A stretch of DNA of 64,000 nt from Mycolicibacterium tusciae (GCF_002086795.1 NZ_MVIM01000007.1:1-64000); one strand, 5' to 3'. Counted from the first letter of the stretch, positions 1 to 8,699 are shown. Notes: generated from the sequence alone by a model not told the origin. A program made the numbers and translations.

Positions 1-262
1 GGGTGGGGGTCGGCGGTGGGGCATTCTGCGCCGGCGGCACGACCGGGGTCTTGACCTCGGGGTTCTCCCCAGGCAATGGCGTCGCAGCAGGCGGGGCTGG
101 CTGTTCGGCGGCGGTGTTCTCGGTGCCGCCCGTGGACTTGATGATCACGACAGAGAGGGCTGCGATCACGCCGATGACGATCGCCGCAACGCCCAGCGCC
201 AGTGCCCTGCGGCGCCAGTAAATCTGTTGGGGTAGTGGGCCCTGCGGTTCTAGATCCAGCAC
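1..262 (-). CDS. Membrane-anchored protein, N-terminal part (Rv3587c-like)
   Basis: Only the first 87 codons are in the window; the gene runs off the left edge. Translation starts at a GTG at 262 (product begins VLDLEPQGPLPQQIYW). A basic stretch (WRRR) is followed by one membrane segment at about residues 19-40, then an extracytoplasmic linker rich in Pro, Ala and Thr. This is the shape of a single-pass anchored protein with its bulk outside the membrane. The position downstream of canB on the same strand, 71 bp away, matches M. tuberculosis Rv3587c, a membrane protein of unknown function. No catalytic motif is visible in the part present. Confidence 0.8.
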   Translation of the reverse strand, partial: MLDLEPQGPLPQQIYWRRRALALGVAAIVIGVIAALSVVIIKSTGGTENTAAEQPAPPAATPLPGENPEVKTPVVPPAQNAPPPTPT

Positions 263-333
263 AATTCACACGGTAAGGCCGGGTTATGCCTGTTCGTCCG
301 AGGTCGCCCGGCGTGTCGCGAGTGAGCCTGGAC

Positions 334-954
334 TCAGCTTTCGCCGATGTCGCCGAGATGGTCCCGCAAAACCACGCGGCCGTCGGCCAGTTGGTAGGTC
401 AGGCCGACGATCGCCAAGCTGCCCGCCGCGACACGTTGGGCGATGGCGGTCGATCGGGACATCAGCTGCGCGCCGGTCTCCGTGACGTGCCGGGCCTCGA
501 ACTCGTCCACCCTGCTCAGTCCCTCGCGGCGGCCCGCCAGGATCGACGGCATCACCCGTTCGACTATGTCACGCACGTAGCCGCCGGGCACCACACCGTC
601 GTCGAGCGCCGAAAGTGTCGCCTTCACCGCACCGCAGCTGTCGTGACCGAGGACGACGATCAGCGGCACATTGAGCACCGTGACCGCGAATTCGATCGAG
701 CCGAGCACCGCAGAGTCGATGACATGACCGGCGGTGCGGACGACGAACATGTCTCCGAGGCCCTGGTCGAAGATGATCTCGGCGGCCACTCGGCTGTCGC
801 CGCAGCCGAACAAGGCGGCGATCGGCTTCTGCGCGGCGGTCAGGCTCGCTCGGTATTCGATTCCCTGGCTTGGGTGCTCAGGCTTACCCGCGACGAACCG
901 CTCGTTACCCTCTTTGAGTGCTTTCCACGCGGTCACGGGGCTGGTGTTGGGCAT
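334..954 (-). CDS. canB: Beta-carbonic anhydrase
   Basis: Interconverts CO2 and bicarbonate in the cytoplasm. The 206-residue product has the beta-class zinc site: Cys51 and the Asp53-Arg55 dyad in CGDSR, then His104 and Cys107 in GHDSCGA. It reads almost like M. tuberculosis Rv3588c (CanB, about 207 residues), which starts MPNT as here. I therefore chose the ATG at 954; an ATG at 963 would add three residues (MSV). The open frame continues further upstream to 1062 but that part is antisense to mutY and has no family similarity. The start codon shares bases with the divergent mutY start, so neither gene has its promoter in a gap between them. Confidence 0.95.
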   Translation of the reverse strand: MPNTSPVTAWKALKEGNERFVAGKPEHPSQGIEYRASLTAAQKPIAALFGCGDSRVAAEIIFDQGLGDMFVVRTAGHVIDSAVLGSIEFAVTVLNVPLIVVLGHDSCGAVKATLSALDDGVVPGGYVRDIVERVMPSILAGRREGLSRVDEFEARHVTETGAQLMSRSTAIAQRVAAGSLAIVGLTYQLADGRVVLRDHLGDIGES

Positions 955-1822
955 GACCGACATTGTGCCCCAGCTGCTCGATTGGTACCGCACCGAGCAG
1001 CGCGATCTGCCGTGGCGGCGAACCGCCGTCTCGCCGTGGCAGATTCTGGTCAGCGAATTCATGCTTCAGCAGACACCGGTCGCGCGGGTCGAGCCGATCT
1101 GGCTGGCGTGGATCGAGCGCTGGCCGACCCCGTCGGCGACCGCGGCCGCGAGCGCGGCCGATGTGCTGCGCGCGTGGGGAAAGCTCGGCTACCCGCGCCG
1201 CGCCAAGCGGCTGCACGAGTGCGCGACGGTGATCGCCACCGAGCACGACGACGTCGTGCCGTCGGACATCGAGACGTTGCTGACCCTTCCCGGCGTCGGC
1301 ACGTACACCGCAAGGGCCGTTGCCTGCTTCGCCTACCGCAAGCGGGTGCCCGTCGTGGACACCAACGTGCGCCGGGTGGTGGCCAGGGTGGTGCACGGAC
1401 GCGCAGACTCCCCGTCTTCGGTTCGCGATCTCGACGACGTCGCGGCGCTGCTGCCCGATAGTGCCGACGCGCCAACGTTTTCGGTGGCGTTGATGGAACT
1501 CGGAGCGACGGTGTGCACGGCGCGCACACCCCGGTGCGGGCTGTGCCCGTTGAGTGTCTGCGCGTGGCGCTCGAGAGGTTATCCGGAGGCGGCAGCGCCG
1601 GTGCGCCGGGTTCAGCGTTACGCCGGGACCGACCGCCAGGTGCGCGGCAGGCTACTGGATGTGTTGCGCGGCAACGACTCTCCCGTCCCCAGGGCCCAGC
1701 TCGACATGGCGTGGCTGAACGACACCGCGCAGCGGGATCGTGCGCTGGATTCGCTGTTGGTCGACGGGCTGGTCGAGCAGACCGCAGACGGGCGTTTCGC
1801 ACTTGCCGGTGAAGGCGACTAG
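953..1822 (+). CDS. mutY: A/G-specific adenine DNA glycosylase MutY
   Basis: Removes adenine mispaired with 8-oxoguanine in base-excision repair. The 289-residue protein has the catalytic Glu35 in SEFMLQQT, a helix-hairpin-helix LPGVGTYTA at 112-120, and the catalytic Asp136 in VVDTNV. The iron-sulfur cysteines are Cys188, Cys195, Cys198 and Cys203, spaced 6-2-4; E. coli MutY has 6-2-5. The C-terminal MutT-like region that recognises oxoG is much shorter than in the 350-residue E. coli enzyme, as is usual in mycobacteria. The ATG at 953 overlaps the canB start codon on the other strand; GTG 944 and TTG 947 are in-frame alternatives that would extend the overlap. Confidence 0.95.
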   Translation: MTDIVPQLLDWYRTEQRDLPWRRTAVSPWQILVSEFMLQQTPVARVEPIWLAWIERWPTPSATAAASAADVLRAWGKLGYPRRAKRLHECATVIATEHDDVVPSDIETLLTLPGVGTYTARAVACFAYRKRVPVVDTNVRRVVARVVHGRADSPSSVRDLDDVAALLPDSADAPTFSVALMELGATVCTARTPRCGLCPLSVCAWRSRGYPEAAAPVRRVQRYAGTDRQVRGRLLDVLRGNDSPVPRAQLDMAWLNDTAQRDRALDSLLVDGLVEQTADGRFALAGEGD

Positions 1823-1835
1823 TTAGCCTGGTGCT

Positions 1836-3194
1836 GTGGCTGTGACCGGTTCGGGGGCGCCGCGGACTCGCTACGCATCGCGCGGCGACTTGGACATCGC
1901 GTACCAGGTACTCGGCGATGGTCCCGTCGACGTCGTCGTCATGCCCGGCCCGTTCGTCCCGATCGACTCCATCGACGCCGAACCCTCGATGTACCGGTTT
2001 CACCGGCGACTGGCGTCGTTCTGCAGACTGATCAGGTTCGACCACCGAGGCATGGGCATGTCGTCGCGGATCGGAGCCGACAAGATCACCCCGGCCTGCT
2101 GGGCAGAGGACGTCGTCGCCGTGATGGATGCCGTCGGCTCGGAGCACGCCACCGTGTTCGCGACCGGGTTCTCCGCGATGAGTGCACTTTTTCTGGCCGG
2201 TGATCGCCCGGAGCGGGTATCGAAGTTGGTCATCGCCAACGGTGCCGCGCGAGCGCTGTGGGCACCCGATTACGAGCCGGGATCGCGCGCGACTGCGGCG
2301 AGCCCGTTCACCACCGTTGCGGTCGAACCCGATGCCGTCGAGCGGGGATTCGACGTCTTGGCCCTAGTGGCGCCGTCGGTCTCCGACGACATCGCGTTCC
2401 GGACCTGGTGGGACGCCGCGGGCAACCGGGCGGCCTCACCCAGCATGGCCCGCAGGTCGAGCCAGGCGCTGGCGGAAGGCGACGTGCGGGAGAAGCTGCC
2501 ACACATCACGGCGCCGACGCTGGTGCTGCATCGCAGGGATACCGCCTTTGTTCCGGTCGGCCACGGCCGATATCTGGCCGAGCACATTGCGGACGCCCGC
2601 TATGTCGAGTTGCCGGGCGCGGACTCGCTGTACTGGGTCGGCGACAGCTCGCCGATCCTCGACGAGATCGAAGAGTTCGTCACAGGTTCGCGCCGCGGCG
2701 CCGAATTCGAACGCGTCCTGACCACCATCGTGTTCACCGACATCGTCGGGTCGACTCAGCGCGCGGCCGCCCTCGGCGACGACCGGTGGCACGCGCTGCT
2801 CGACAACCACGACACCGTCGTCCGTCGCGAGCTCGAGCGGTTCCGGGGCATCGAGGTCAACACCGTCGGCGACGGCTTCGTCGCCATGTTCCCCAGCCCC
2901 AGCGCGGCCATCCAGTGCGCGTCCGCGGTCGTCGACGCGGTGCGCCAACTCGGCATCGAGGTGCGGGTGGGCATCCATGCGGGGGAGGTCGAGGTGCGCG
3001 GTGACGACATCGCCGGGATGGCGGTGCACATCGGGGCGCGGGTGGCGGGGCTGGCGGGCGCGAGCGAGGTGCTGGTGTCCTCGACGGTGCGCGAGATCGT
3101 GACGGGATCACGACTGGCTTTCGACGACCGAGGCGAGCATGACCTCAAGGGTGTGCCCGGCCGATGGCGGGTCTATGCGCTGGTGCGCGAATAG
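1836..3194 (+). CDS. Alpha/beta-hydrolase-like domain fused to class III nucleotide cyclase
   Basis: A 452-residue fusion like M. tuberculosis Rv1900c (LipJ). Residues 15-285 are an alpha/beta-hydrolase fold; residues 295-452 are a class III adenylyl/guanylyl cyclase domain. The metal aspartates are present (Asp302 in FTDIVGS, Asp346 in VGDG). The purine-selecting Lys is replaced by Asn342 and the transition-state Asn by His398, while Arg402 is kept; such replacements are known in this subfamily. In the hydrolase half the nucleophile elbow is degraded (GFSAM, Ser113) and the catalytic His position in [12 protein letters not shown] is Ser264. The N-domain is therefore probably a ligand-sensing relic controlling cNMP synthesis. 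Start GTG 1836 lies 13 bp after mutY. Confidence 0.85.
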   Translation: MAVTGSGAPRTRYASRGDLDIAYQVLGDGPVDVVVMPGPFVPIDSIDAEPSMYRFHRRLASFCRLIRFDHRGMGMSSRIGADKITPACWAEDVVAVMDAVGSEHATVFATGFSAMSALFLAGDRPERVSKLVIANGAARALWAPDYEPGSRATAASPFTTVAVEPDAVERGFDVLALVAPSVSDDIAFRTWWDAAGNRAASPSMARRSSQALAEGDVREKLPHITAPTLVLHRRDTAFVPVGHGRYLAEHIADARYVELPGADSLYWVGDSSPILDEIEEFVTGSRRGAEFERVLTTIVFTDIVGSTQRAAALGDDRWHALLDNHDTVVRRELERFRGIEVNTVGDGFVAMFPSPSAAIQCASAVVDAVRQLGIEVRVGIHAGEVEVRGDDIAGMAVHIGARVAGLAGASEVLVSSTVREIVTGSRLAFDDRGEHDLKGVPGRWRVYALVRE

Positions 3195-3196
3195 CG

Positions 3197-4183
3197 TCAG
3201 GCGGTGGCCGCTTCCTCGTCGCCGGAATCGCTGTCGGTGCAGCAGAACCTGCGCCGGTAGTCCGACGGTGTGACGCCGATGATCCGGCGGAAGTGGTGCC
3301 GCAGGAGCGTCGCGGTGCCGAAGCCGGATCGCTCGGCGATCCGGTCGATGTCGAGATCGGACTCTTCGAGCAGGCTGCGGGCGTAGAGCACGCGCTGATC
3401 GGTGACCCACTGCATCGGCGTGCGGCCGGTTTCCTCGACGAACCTGCGCGCGAATGTGCGCGCCGACATGTGCGCACGGGCGGCAAGGCTGGCGACCGTG
3501 TGCGGCTGGTCGAGGTTGCCCAGGATCCAGTCGAGTTGGGGCGCAAAGCGTTCCGAGCATCGCACCGGGATCGGTTGATCGATGTACTGCCGTTGACCGC
3601 CGTCGCGCTGCGGTGGCACCACCATCCGGCGCGCGATCTTGTTCGTGACCTCACTGCCGAGTTCGCGGCGAACCAGATGCAGGCACGCGTCAATACCCGC
3701 CGCGGTCCCCGCGCTGGTGATCAGATTGCCGTCATCAACGAACAGCACATTGCGATCGACCTTCGCGGTCGGATACTGGCGGGCCAGGTCGTCGGCGTGC
3801 ATCCAGTGCGTGGTGCAAGGCCTGCCGTCGAGCAGCCCCGCGGCGCCCGCGACGAACGCGCCCGAGCACACCGTCAGGATGATCGACCCGGAGTCGGCGG
3901 CAGCTTTCACCGCCTCAAGCGCCGCAGGTAGGTAGTCCGATCCGCCGATCGCGGGAATGGCCACCAGGTCCGCTCCGACAAGGTCGTCAAGGCCGTGGTC
4001 GGGGGTGATCGTCGCGCCGACAGAGGTCCGCAGCGGCTTGCCGGGTTCCGGCCCACAGACCTTGAAATCGAAATTGGGCACGCCCTCCGCCGAGCGGTCG
4101 ATGCCGAAAACCTCGCAGATGACGCCGAACTCAAAAATCGCTAGACCGTCCAGCACCAGCGCCGATACGCTCTTTATTGCCAT
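3197..4183 (-). CDS. GlxA/FtrA-type transcriptional regulator (DJ-1 domain plus AraC HTH)
   Basis: Residues 1-185 form a DJ-1/PfpI (class I glutamine amidotransferase-like) domain with the elbow cysteine in LTVCSGAF. Residues about 215-315 form an AraC-type double helix-turn-helix, ending in the typical PSDYRRRF. The architecture is that of GlxA-like activators, which sense small metabolites through the N-domain; the effector here cannot be read from the sequence. The C-terminal tail is acidic. It ends 2 bp from the convergent cyclase gene and is transcribed away from the small membrane protein at 4255, which it might control. Confidence 0.9.
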   Translation of the reverse strand: MAIKSVSALVLDGLAIFEFGVICEVFGIDRSAEGVPNFDFKVCGPEPGKPLRTSVGATITPDHGLDDLVGADLVAIPAIGGSDYLPAALEAVKAAADSGSIILTVCSGAFVAGAAGLLDGRPCTTHWMHADDLARQYPTAKVDRNVLFVDDGNLITSAGTAAGIDACLHLVRRELGSEVTNKIARRMVVPPQRDGGQRQYIDQPIPVRCSERFAPQLDWILGNLDQPHTVASLAARAHMSARTFARRFVEETGRTPMQWVTDQRVLYARSLLEESDLDIDRIAERSGFGTATLLRHHFRRIIGVTPSDYRRRFCCTDSDSGDEEAATA

Positions 4184-4254
4184 GGCAGCATTTTATCCTA
4201 AGGTGTCCTTCCTGCCACTGTTGGCGGAATATTTGTGAGCGGAGCATTACTGCC

Positions 4255-4509
4255 ATGACCACTGCACTCACCTTCCTCATCCTGATCGCCCCCCTGGCGG
4301 TGGCAGTGGCCCTCAGCTGGGCCGCTCATCGCTCCGGATCGCTGCGGCTGCGACTCGACCAGTTCCGGATGGCCGGCCCCATGACGGGTCGGTACTTCGA
4401 GGACGACCGCGACGCCTTCCGCATCGACCATGACGCCGACGCCGTGCGCACGCGCTTCGAGCAGCACCCGTTCTGGCCCTCGTCAGGGTCGCTGAGCGAG
4501 GGTCGCTAG
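4255..4509 (+). CDS. Small single-pass membrane protein, unknown function
   Basis: An 84-residue product starting at ATG 4255. It has one N-terminal hydrophobic segment (about residues 4-24, ALTFLILIAPLAVAVALSW) and a soluble acidic/basic C-terminal half containing many Asp, Arg and Phe (YFEDDRDAF, RFEQHPFW). No enzyme motif is seen. It lies divergent to the DJ-1/AraC regulator, and its last 27 bp overlap the end of the convergent hydrolase gene at 4483. Small proteins of this kind occur in many mycobacteria, but I do not recognise a named family. Confidence 0.65.
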   Translation: MTTALTFLILIAPLAVAVALSWAAHRSGSLRLRLDQFRMAGPMTGRYFEDDRDAFRIDHDADAVRTRFEQHPFWPSSGSLSEGR

Positions 4510-5253
4510 AAACGACTCGACCGCGTCTCGATAGATCTGCGGCGCATCGTCGTGAATCAGGTGGCCGGCGCCGGGCACGTGCAGATACGTCGTCCGGTGG
4601 CCTGTTTCCGCCATTGTGCGCATCTGTCCCGGCGGCGTGACGGAGTTACCCGCCTCCAACAGCAGCGAGGGCACCCGCACCGTCGACCACTGCTGCCAGT
4701 AGTCGCGGGTGCCCCACTCGGCGGCGATCTCGATCCACGTCTTCGTGTGCCCGTGCAGCCGCCAACCGGTGTCGGTCTTGTCGAACGCCTCGAGGAAGTA
4801 CTGTCCGGCGACGGGTCCGAACTCGTCGTAAACCCTTTGCGCCGTGTTGAATTCGACCGGCAACGCATGCAGCCACGGTTCCCACGGGCCAGTCGTGCGG
4901 CCCCGGAAGTCCGGAGCCATGTCCTCCACGACGAGCGCGCGTACCAGTTCGGACCGGCTCGCCGCCAGACACCACGAGTGCAGCGCGCCCATCGAATGTC
5001 CGACCATGACGGCCGGGGCGCCCAGCGTCGCGATGGCGTCACCAAGGTCGGCGACGAACCGCTCGGTGCTGATCGGATACGGATCGTCGACATCACGACC
5101 GCGGTGCCACGGCGCGTCATAGGTGTACACCTGACCCAGCCGGGTCAGCCACGGCAGCTGCCGCGACCACGTGCTGCCTCGGCCCATCAAGCCGTGTACG
5201 AGGACCAGCGGCTCGCCGACTCCTCCTCGGGGCGTCAGCAGGTCGGGGGCCAT
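4483..5253 (-). CDS. Alpha/beta-fold hydrolase (Rv3591c-like)
   Basis: A 256-residue serine hydrolase with the oxyanion-hole motif LVHGLMG, the nucleophile elbow GHSMG, and a His in GAGHLIHDD near the C-terminus that completes the triad. The substrate is unknown. I chose the ATG at 5253 (MAPDLLTP) because the open frame further upstream is antisense to mhuD; an ATG at 5280 would add nine residues and touch the mhuD start. The arrangement next to mhuD, transcribed in the opposite direction, matches Rv3591c/Rv3592 in M. tuberculosis. Confidence 0.9.
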   Translation of the reverse strand: MAPDLLTPRGGVGEPLVLVHGLMGRGSTWSRQLPWLTRLGQVYTYDAPWHRGRDVDDPYPISTERFVADLGDAIATLGAPAVMVGHSMGALHSWCLAASRSELVRALVVEDMAPDFRGRTTGPWEPWLHALPVEFNTAQRVYDEFGPVAGQYFLEAFDKTDTGWRLHGHTKTWIEIAAEWGTRDYWQQWSTVRVPSLLLEAGNSVTPPGQMRTMAETGHRTTYLHVPGAGHLIHDDAPQIYRDAVESFLATLAQRP

Positions 5254-5278
5254 GGGAGCGCACGGTAACCTGATCTGC

Positions 5279-5599
5279 ATGTCCGCCCCAAACACCGTGG
5301 TGAAGATCAACGCAATCGAGGTACCGCCCGACGCCGGCCCCGAGCTGGAGAAGCGATTCGCGCACCGCGCGCACGCCGTCGACAACCAGCCCGGCTTCCT
5401 CGGGTTTCAGCTGCTGCGCCCGATCAAGGGCGAGGACCGCTATTTCGTGGTGACTCAGTGGGAGTCCGAAGAGGCGTTTCAGGCATGGGCGACGGGCCCG
5501 GCCATCGAGGCACACAAGGGACAGGCCGCCAACCCCGTGGCCACCGGCGCTTCGCTGCTGGAGTTCGAGGTTGTCCTGGACGTTGCTGGCAGTAAGTAG
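5279..5599 (+). CDS. mhuD: Heme-degrading monooxygenase MhuD
   Basis: Cleaves heme to release iron without carbon monoxide, giving mycobilins in the M. tuberculosis enzyme. The 106-residue dimeric ferredoxin-like protein keeps the family's two key residues: Asn11 in KINAIE (Asn7 in M. tuberculosis) and heme ligand His79 in AIEAHKG (His75). The sequence after residue 7 is nearly identical to Rv3592. The start at ATG 5279 abuts the divergent hydrolase gene. Its 3' end overlaps the next lipoprotein gene by 29 bp, suggesting coupled translation. I see no clear IdeR box in the short upstream gap. Confidence 0.95.
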   Translation: MSAPNTVVKINAIEVPPDAGPELEKRFAHRAHAVDNQPGFLGFQLLRPIKGEDRYFVVTQWESEEAFQAWATGPAIEAHKGQAANPVATGASLLEFEVVLDVAGSK

Positions 5600-6932
5600 G
5601 GCGCGCCGCGCGACCGGTCCGCTGTCGGCCGTCGCGCTGGTCGTCGCGCTGGCATGCGGCTGTACCAACACCGCGGCGCCGGTCCCCACGGCCGACGCGA
5701 CCTATGGCGTGCCCATCGAGATCAACACCCCCCAGGGTCTGCGCGCCAAACAGACCATCGACATGCTCAACTCCGAGTGGCCCATCGGCACGGTCGGGGT
5801 GCGCACACTGGCTGCCCCTGAACAGGTCAACGAGGTGACATCCGCCATGGGCAACCTGTGGTTGGACCGCCCGATCACGGTCGCGGGGATCGACATCGGA
5901 GCCGGGCAGGCGACCCTGCACGTGCTGACGTCATACGGTGTCGCACAAGACATTTCGCTGCGCACCAACGATGCAGGACTCGTCGACCGGTTCGAGGTGT
6001 CACTGGAAGAACCCCAGATCAACACGTGGCAGGACGTCGACACCGAACTGTCGAAGACGGGCGCGCGGTATTCCTACCAGGTCTCGAAGGTCAACGACGG
6101 GAGATGCACGACGGTCGCGGGCACGAACGTCGATCTCTCGCTGCCGCTGGCGTCGATCTTCAAACTGTATGTGCTGCTTGCGGTTGCGGAAGCGGTGAAG
6201 GCGGGCACGCTCGAATGGACGGACCCGCTCACGATCACCAAAGAGGCCAAGGCCGTCGGATCCGCTGGGCTTCAGGAGCTCGCGCCCGGTGCGCAGGTGT
6301 CGGTGCGCAAGGCCGCGCAGGAGATGATCTCGGCGAGCGACAACATGGCGACCGACCTGCTGATCGCGCGCCTCGGCCCCGGTGCGGTCGAGCGTGCGCT
6401 CGTCACCGCGGGCCATCACGACCCGGCGAGCATGACACCGTTTCCGACCATGCACGAGCTGTTCTCGATCGGCTGGGGTCAGCCCGACCTTCGTGAGCAA
6501 TGGAAGCAGGCCTCTCCACAGGTTCGCGCGCAGCTGCTCGAGCAGACGAATTCCCGCCCGTTCCAACCAGACCCAGTCCGTACCGGCACTCCGGCATCCG
6601 AATACGGCGCCGAGTGGTACGGCAGTGCGTCCGACATCTGCCGCGTACATGCCGCTCTACAGGCCGCCGCGGTCGGTGAAGCCGCCCCGGTACGAGAAAT
6701 CCTCTCCGCAGTTCCCGGGATTTCGCTGGACGAGTCGAAGTTTCCCTATATCGGCGCCAAAGGCGGAAACCTGCCCGGGGATCTGACATTCAGCTGGTAC
6801 GCCGTCGACCGCACCGGCCAGCCGTGGGTGGTCAGCTTCCAGCTGAACTGGCCCCGCTTTCGCAGTCAGACCGCCGCGGGCTGGCTGTTGTCGGTAGCGC
6901 ACAAGACATTCGGCTTGATTCCAGTGAGCTAG
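5571..6932 (+). CDS. LpqF-like lipoprotein with beta-lactamase-type fold
   Basis: A 453-residue exported protein. The N-terminus is basic followed by a hydrophobic stretch and Cys31 in a lipobox-like LACGC. Residues 45-150 form a small N-domain. The rest has class A beta-lactamase/PBP signatures in order: Ser195-x-x-Lys198 (SIFK), Ser256-Asp257-Asn258, and KGG near residue 400. This resembles M. tuberculosis Rv3593 (LpqF), which also follows mhuD. Whether it hydrolyses a beta-lactam or cell-wall substrate is not known. The start is uncertain: TTG 5571 overlaps mhuD, and TTG 5583 is an alternative; no ATG or GTG precedes the signal sequence. Confidence 0.85.
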   Translation: MSWTLLAVSRARRATGPLSAVALVVALACGCTNTAAPVPTADATYGVPIEINTPQGLRAKQTIDMLNSEWPIGTVGVRTLAAPEQVNEVTSAMGNLWLDRPITVAGIDIGAGQATLHVLTSYGVAQDISLRTNDAGLVDRFEVSLEEPQINTWQDVDTELSKTGARYSYQVSKVNDGRCTTVAGTNVDLSLPLASIFKLYVLLAVAEAVKAGTLEWTDPLTITKEAKAVGSAGLQELAPGAQVSVRKAAQEMISASDNMATDLLIARLGPGAVERALVTAGHHDPASMTPFPTMHELFSIGWGQPDLREQWKQASPQVRAQLLEQTNSRPFQPDPVRTGTPASEYGAEWYGSASDICRVHAALQAAAVGEAAPVREILSAVPGISLDESKFPYIGAKGGNLPGDLTFSWYAVDRTGQPWVVSFQLNWPRFRSQTAAGWLLSVAHKTFGLIPVS

Positions 6933-7068
6933 ATCCACACGAATGGAATTGCAATGGTTGTCAGCCGCGCCTCAGACGCCGACGCAATGTCGCGCTGACA
7001 GCCCCGCCGCGGCTATATATGCACGGCCACGCTCTCAGGCCGACATTGTGATCCGATGACGCACGACA

Positions 7069-7620
7069 CTAGCGGTTCGACCGCAGTGTCCAGGCGTGTC
7101 CGCGGAAATGCAGGACCGTCCGGCTCGCCGGTGCAATATCGATGCGCCAGAACGACTTCGGCGGCGCGTCCAGAGCGATCACGATGGCTGCGCGGATCAC
7201 GGATGGATGCGTGACGGCGACCAGCCGGGCCCGATCGGCCGTCAGTGAGTCCATCCAGCCCTTGACGCGGTCGATCAGGTCGACGACGGACTCGCCACCG
7301 TGCGGTGCGCGTGTCGGGTCCGTCAGCCAGATCGCGAGATCCGCCGCATCGACCCTGCCGAGGACGTCACCACGCCAGCGGCCGCAGTCCAGATCCGCCA
7401 GCCGGGTGTCGATACCTGCCTGCAGGCCAAGCAATTCCGCGGTTTGCCGCGTCCGCTTCTCGGGTCCGCAGTAGGCCCGCTCGGAGACGCCGAGTTCGAT
7501 CGAGGAGTCGACCTGGCGATGACCGACAGCGTTCAGTGGCTCGTCGGTGGCGAACCGTCCGGCTGCCATCGCATCGGTCATGGCGTGCGATACGAGGGTC
7601 AGCCGGACGACCTCACTCAC
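7069..7620 (-). CDS. Histidine phosphatase superfamily protein in cbt operon
   Basis: A 183-residue protein of the phosphoglycerate-mutase-like fold. The usual RHG at the N-terminus is here SHA (LVSHAMTD), so the phosphorylated His12 remains but the neighbouring Arg is lost. Arg in GPEKRTRQTAE, Glu in HGGES and the second His in VTHPSVIR are present. Its start overlaps the cbtA stop by 4 bp (ATGA), so it is translated with the cobalt-transport genes. A link to cobalamin metabolism (for example a CobC-like alpha-ribazole phosphatase) is suggested by context only; the altered first motif argues for a divergent substrate. Confidence 0.8.
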   Translation of the reverse strand: MSEVVRLTLVSHAMTDAMAAGRFATDEPLNAVGHRQVDSSIELGVSERAYCGPEKRTRQTAELLGLQAGIDTRLADLDCGRWRGDVLGRVDAADLAIWLTDPTRAPHGGESVVDLIDRVKGWMDSLTADRARLVAVTHPSVIRAAIVIALDAPPKSFWRIDIAPASRTVLHFRGHAWTLRSNR

Positions 7621-8420
7621 ACCGAAACAGTGTCCCGTCGCTTATCGCCGAGCATCTTCGCCGCCATCGCACCGAAGACCAGACCGATCGTCAAGTAGAT
7701 GACCAGCTGGTTCCCGAACGAGAACAACCGGAAGTCGTAGAGGAGGTCGGCGGGGAAGCCTTCGTAGACGATGTTGCCCGCGTCATCGAGCAGCGGACCC
7801 GGGGTCTCGTCGATGGTCGGCAGCACGAGCATCACGATCGCGGTCGCCGCGATATACGCACCGGCGGCCGCCAGCATCGCGTTCCAGACACCGAGCTTCG
7901 CGTTGAGCCGTCGGCCGAGGTAGACCGCCGCAACCAGCAGTGCCGCGGACAACGCCACCATCAGCAGGTACAGCAGCGTGCGCTGACGAAGCGTCTCGTC
8001 GAGGCTGAGCGCGGGCGGGCTCGGCGGGTACTTCAGCGCGGGCACGATGAAGACGCTCAGCAACATGCCGCCCGCGACGTACAGCGACAGCAGCCGGGCC
8101 GAGATGTTGCCGACCCGGCCGTAGGCGACCGCGAAGACGACGGCGAACAAGGCGCCGATGGCGATGCTGTAGAGCAGCACTCCCAGCCCCATGCCGATGT
8201 TCATCTGAACGGCGCGGGTGAAGCCTTCGAAACCGCCGCCGCCGCCATGGTCATGTCCGCCCGTGGCACCGCTGAGCGCCTCGTGGGCGGCACCGATGCC
8301 GTCCTCGTATCCGATGGCCTGGTCGATCACGGGCTCGATGAAAATTCGGGAGAAGATGAACGACAGCACTCCCGCGGCGGCGCCGGCAAGTAAGCCACGC
8401 CAAATGATCTGCTTTTCCAT
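7617..8420 (-). CDS. cbtA: Cobalt transporter subunit CbtA
   Basis: A 267-residue membrane protein with five to six hydrophobic helices. It starts MEKQIIWRGLLAGAAAGVLSF and carries a His/Gly-rich loop (GGHDHGGGGG) after the first helices that could bind metal. This matches CbtA, a predicted B12-regulated cobalt uptake component first inferred from riboswitch co-occurrence. I chose ATG 8420: the frame is open further upstream, but that part overlaps cbtB and has no family similarity. It follows cbtB by 25 bp and overlaps the phosphatase gene by 4 bp. Confidence 0.9.
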   Translation of the reverse strand: MEKQIIWRGLLAGAAAGVLSFIFSRIFIEPVIDQAIGYEDGIGAAHEALSGATGGHDHGGGGGFEGFTRAVQMNIGMGLGVLLYSIAIGALFAVVFAVAYGRVGNISARLLSLYVAGGMLLSVFIVPALKYPPSPPALSLDETLRQRTLLYLLMVALSAALLVAAVYLGRRLNAKLGVWNAMLAAAGAYIAATAIVMLVLPTIDETPGPLLDDAGNIVYEGFPADLLYDFRLFSFGNQLVIYLTIGLVFGAMAAKMLGDKRRDTVSV

Positions 8421-8445
8421 TGTCTGTGGGGGTTCCTCTGCGCGA

Positions 8446-8661
8446 TCAGTGGCAGGGGAAGCCGAGCAGATGTCGCGCGTCATGCACGAACTCGTGAACC
8501 ATGGTGTTGTTTCCGAACACCGACGTGGCGCCCTGGTCCATCCCGATGAAATAGATGACCAGCAGCGCGAAGAATGCCGTGAGGGTCAGCCAGACTGCCG
8601 CCTTGGTGGCGGAGAAGTCGAGGGGCGTCGCAATACTCTTGCGGGCCTCAGGAGATGTCAT
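8446..8661 (-). CDS. cbtB: Cobalt transporter subunit CbtB
   Basis: A 71-residue protein with one central membrane helix (AVWLTLTAFFALLVIYFIG) and a C-terminal His cluster (HEFVHDARHLLGFPCH). This is the CbtB layout: a small single-pass partner of CbtA with a terminal histidine-rich metal-binding motif. The ATG at 8661 has a purine-rich ribosome site (GGGAAGGACC) about 10 bases upstream. It is the first gene of a cbtB-cbtA-phosphatase operon and lies directly behind the cobalamin riboswitch. Confidence 0.9.
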   Translation of the reverse strand: MTSPEARKSIATPLDFSATKAAVWLTLTAFFALLVIYFIGMDQGATSVFGNNTMVHEFVHDARHLLGFPCH

Positions 8662-8699
8662 TGTCAGGTCCTTCCCGGGATTTCGCGTCCCAGCTTCAG

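Noticed and set aside
6959..7000. TGTCAGC...GCTGACA inverted repeat between the lipoprotein and phosphatase genes
   Set aside because: Only 7 bp with a 28-base loop and no U-run; could be chance, so not called a terminator.
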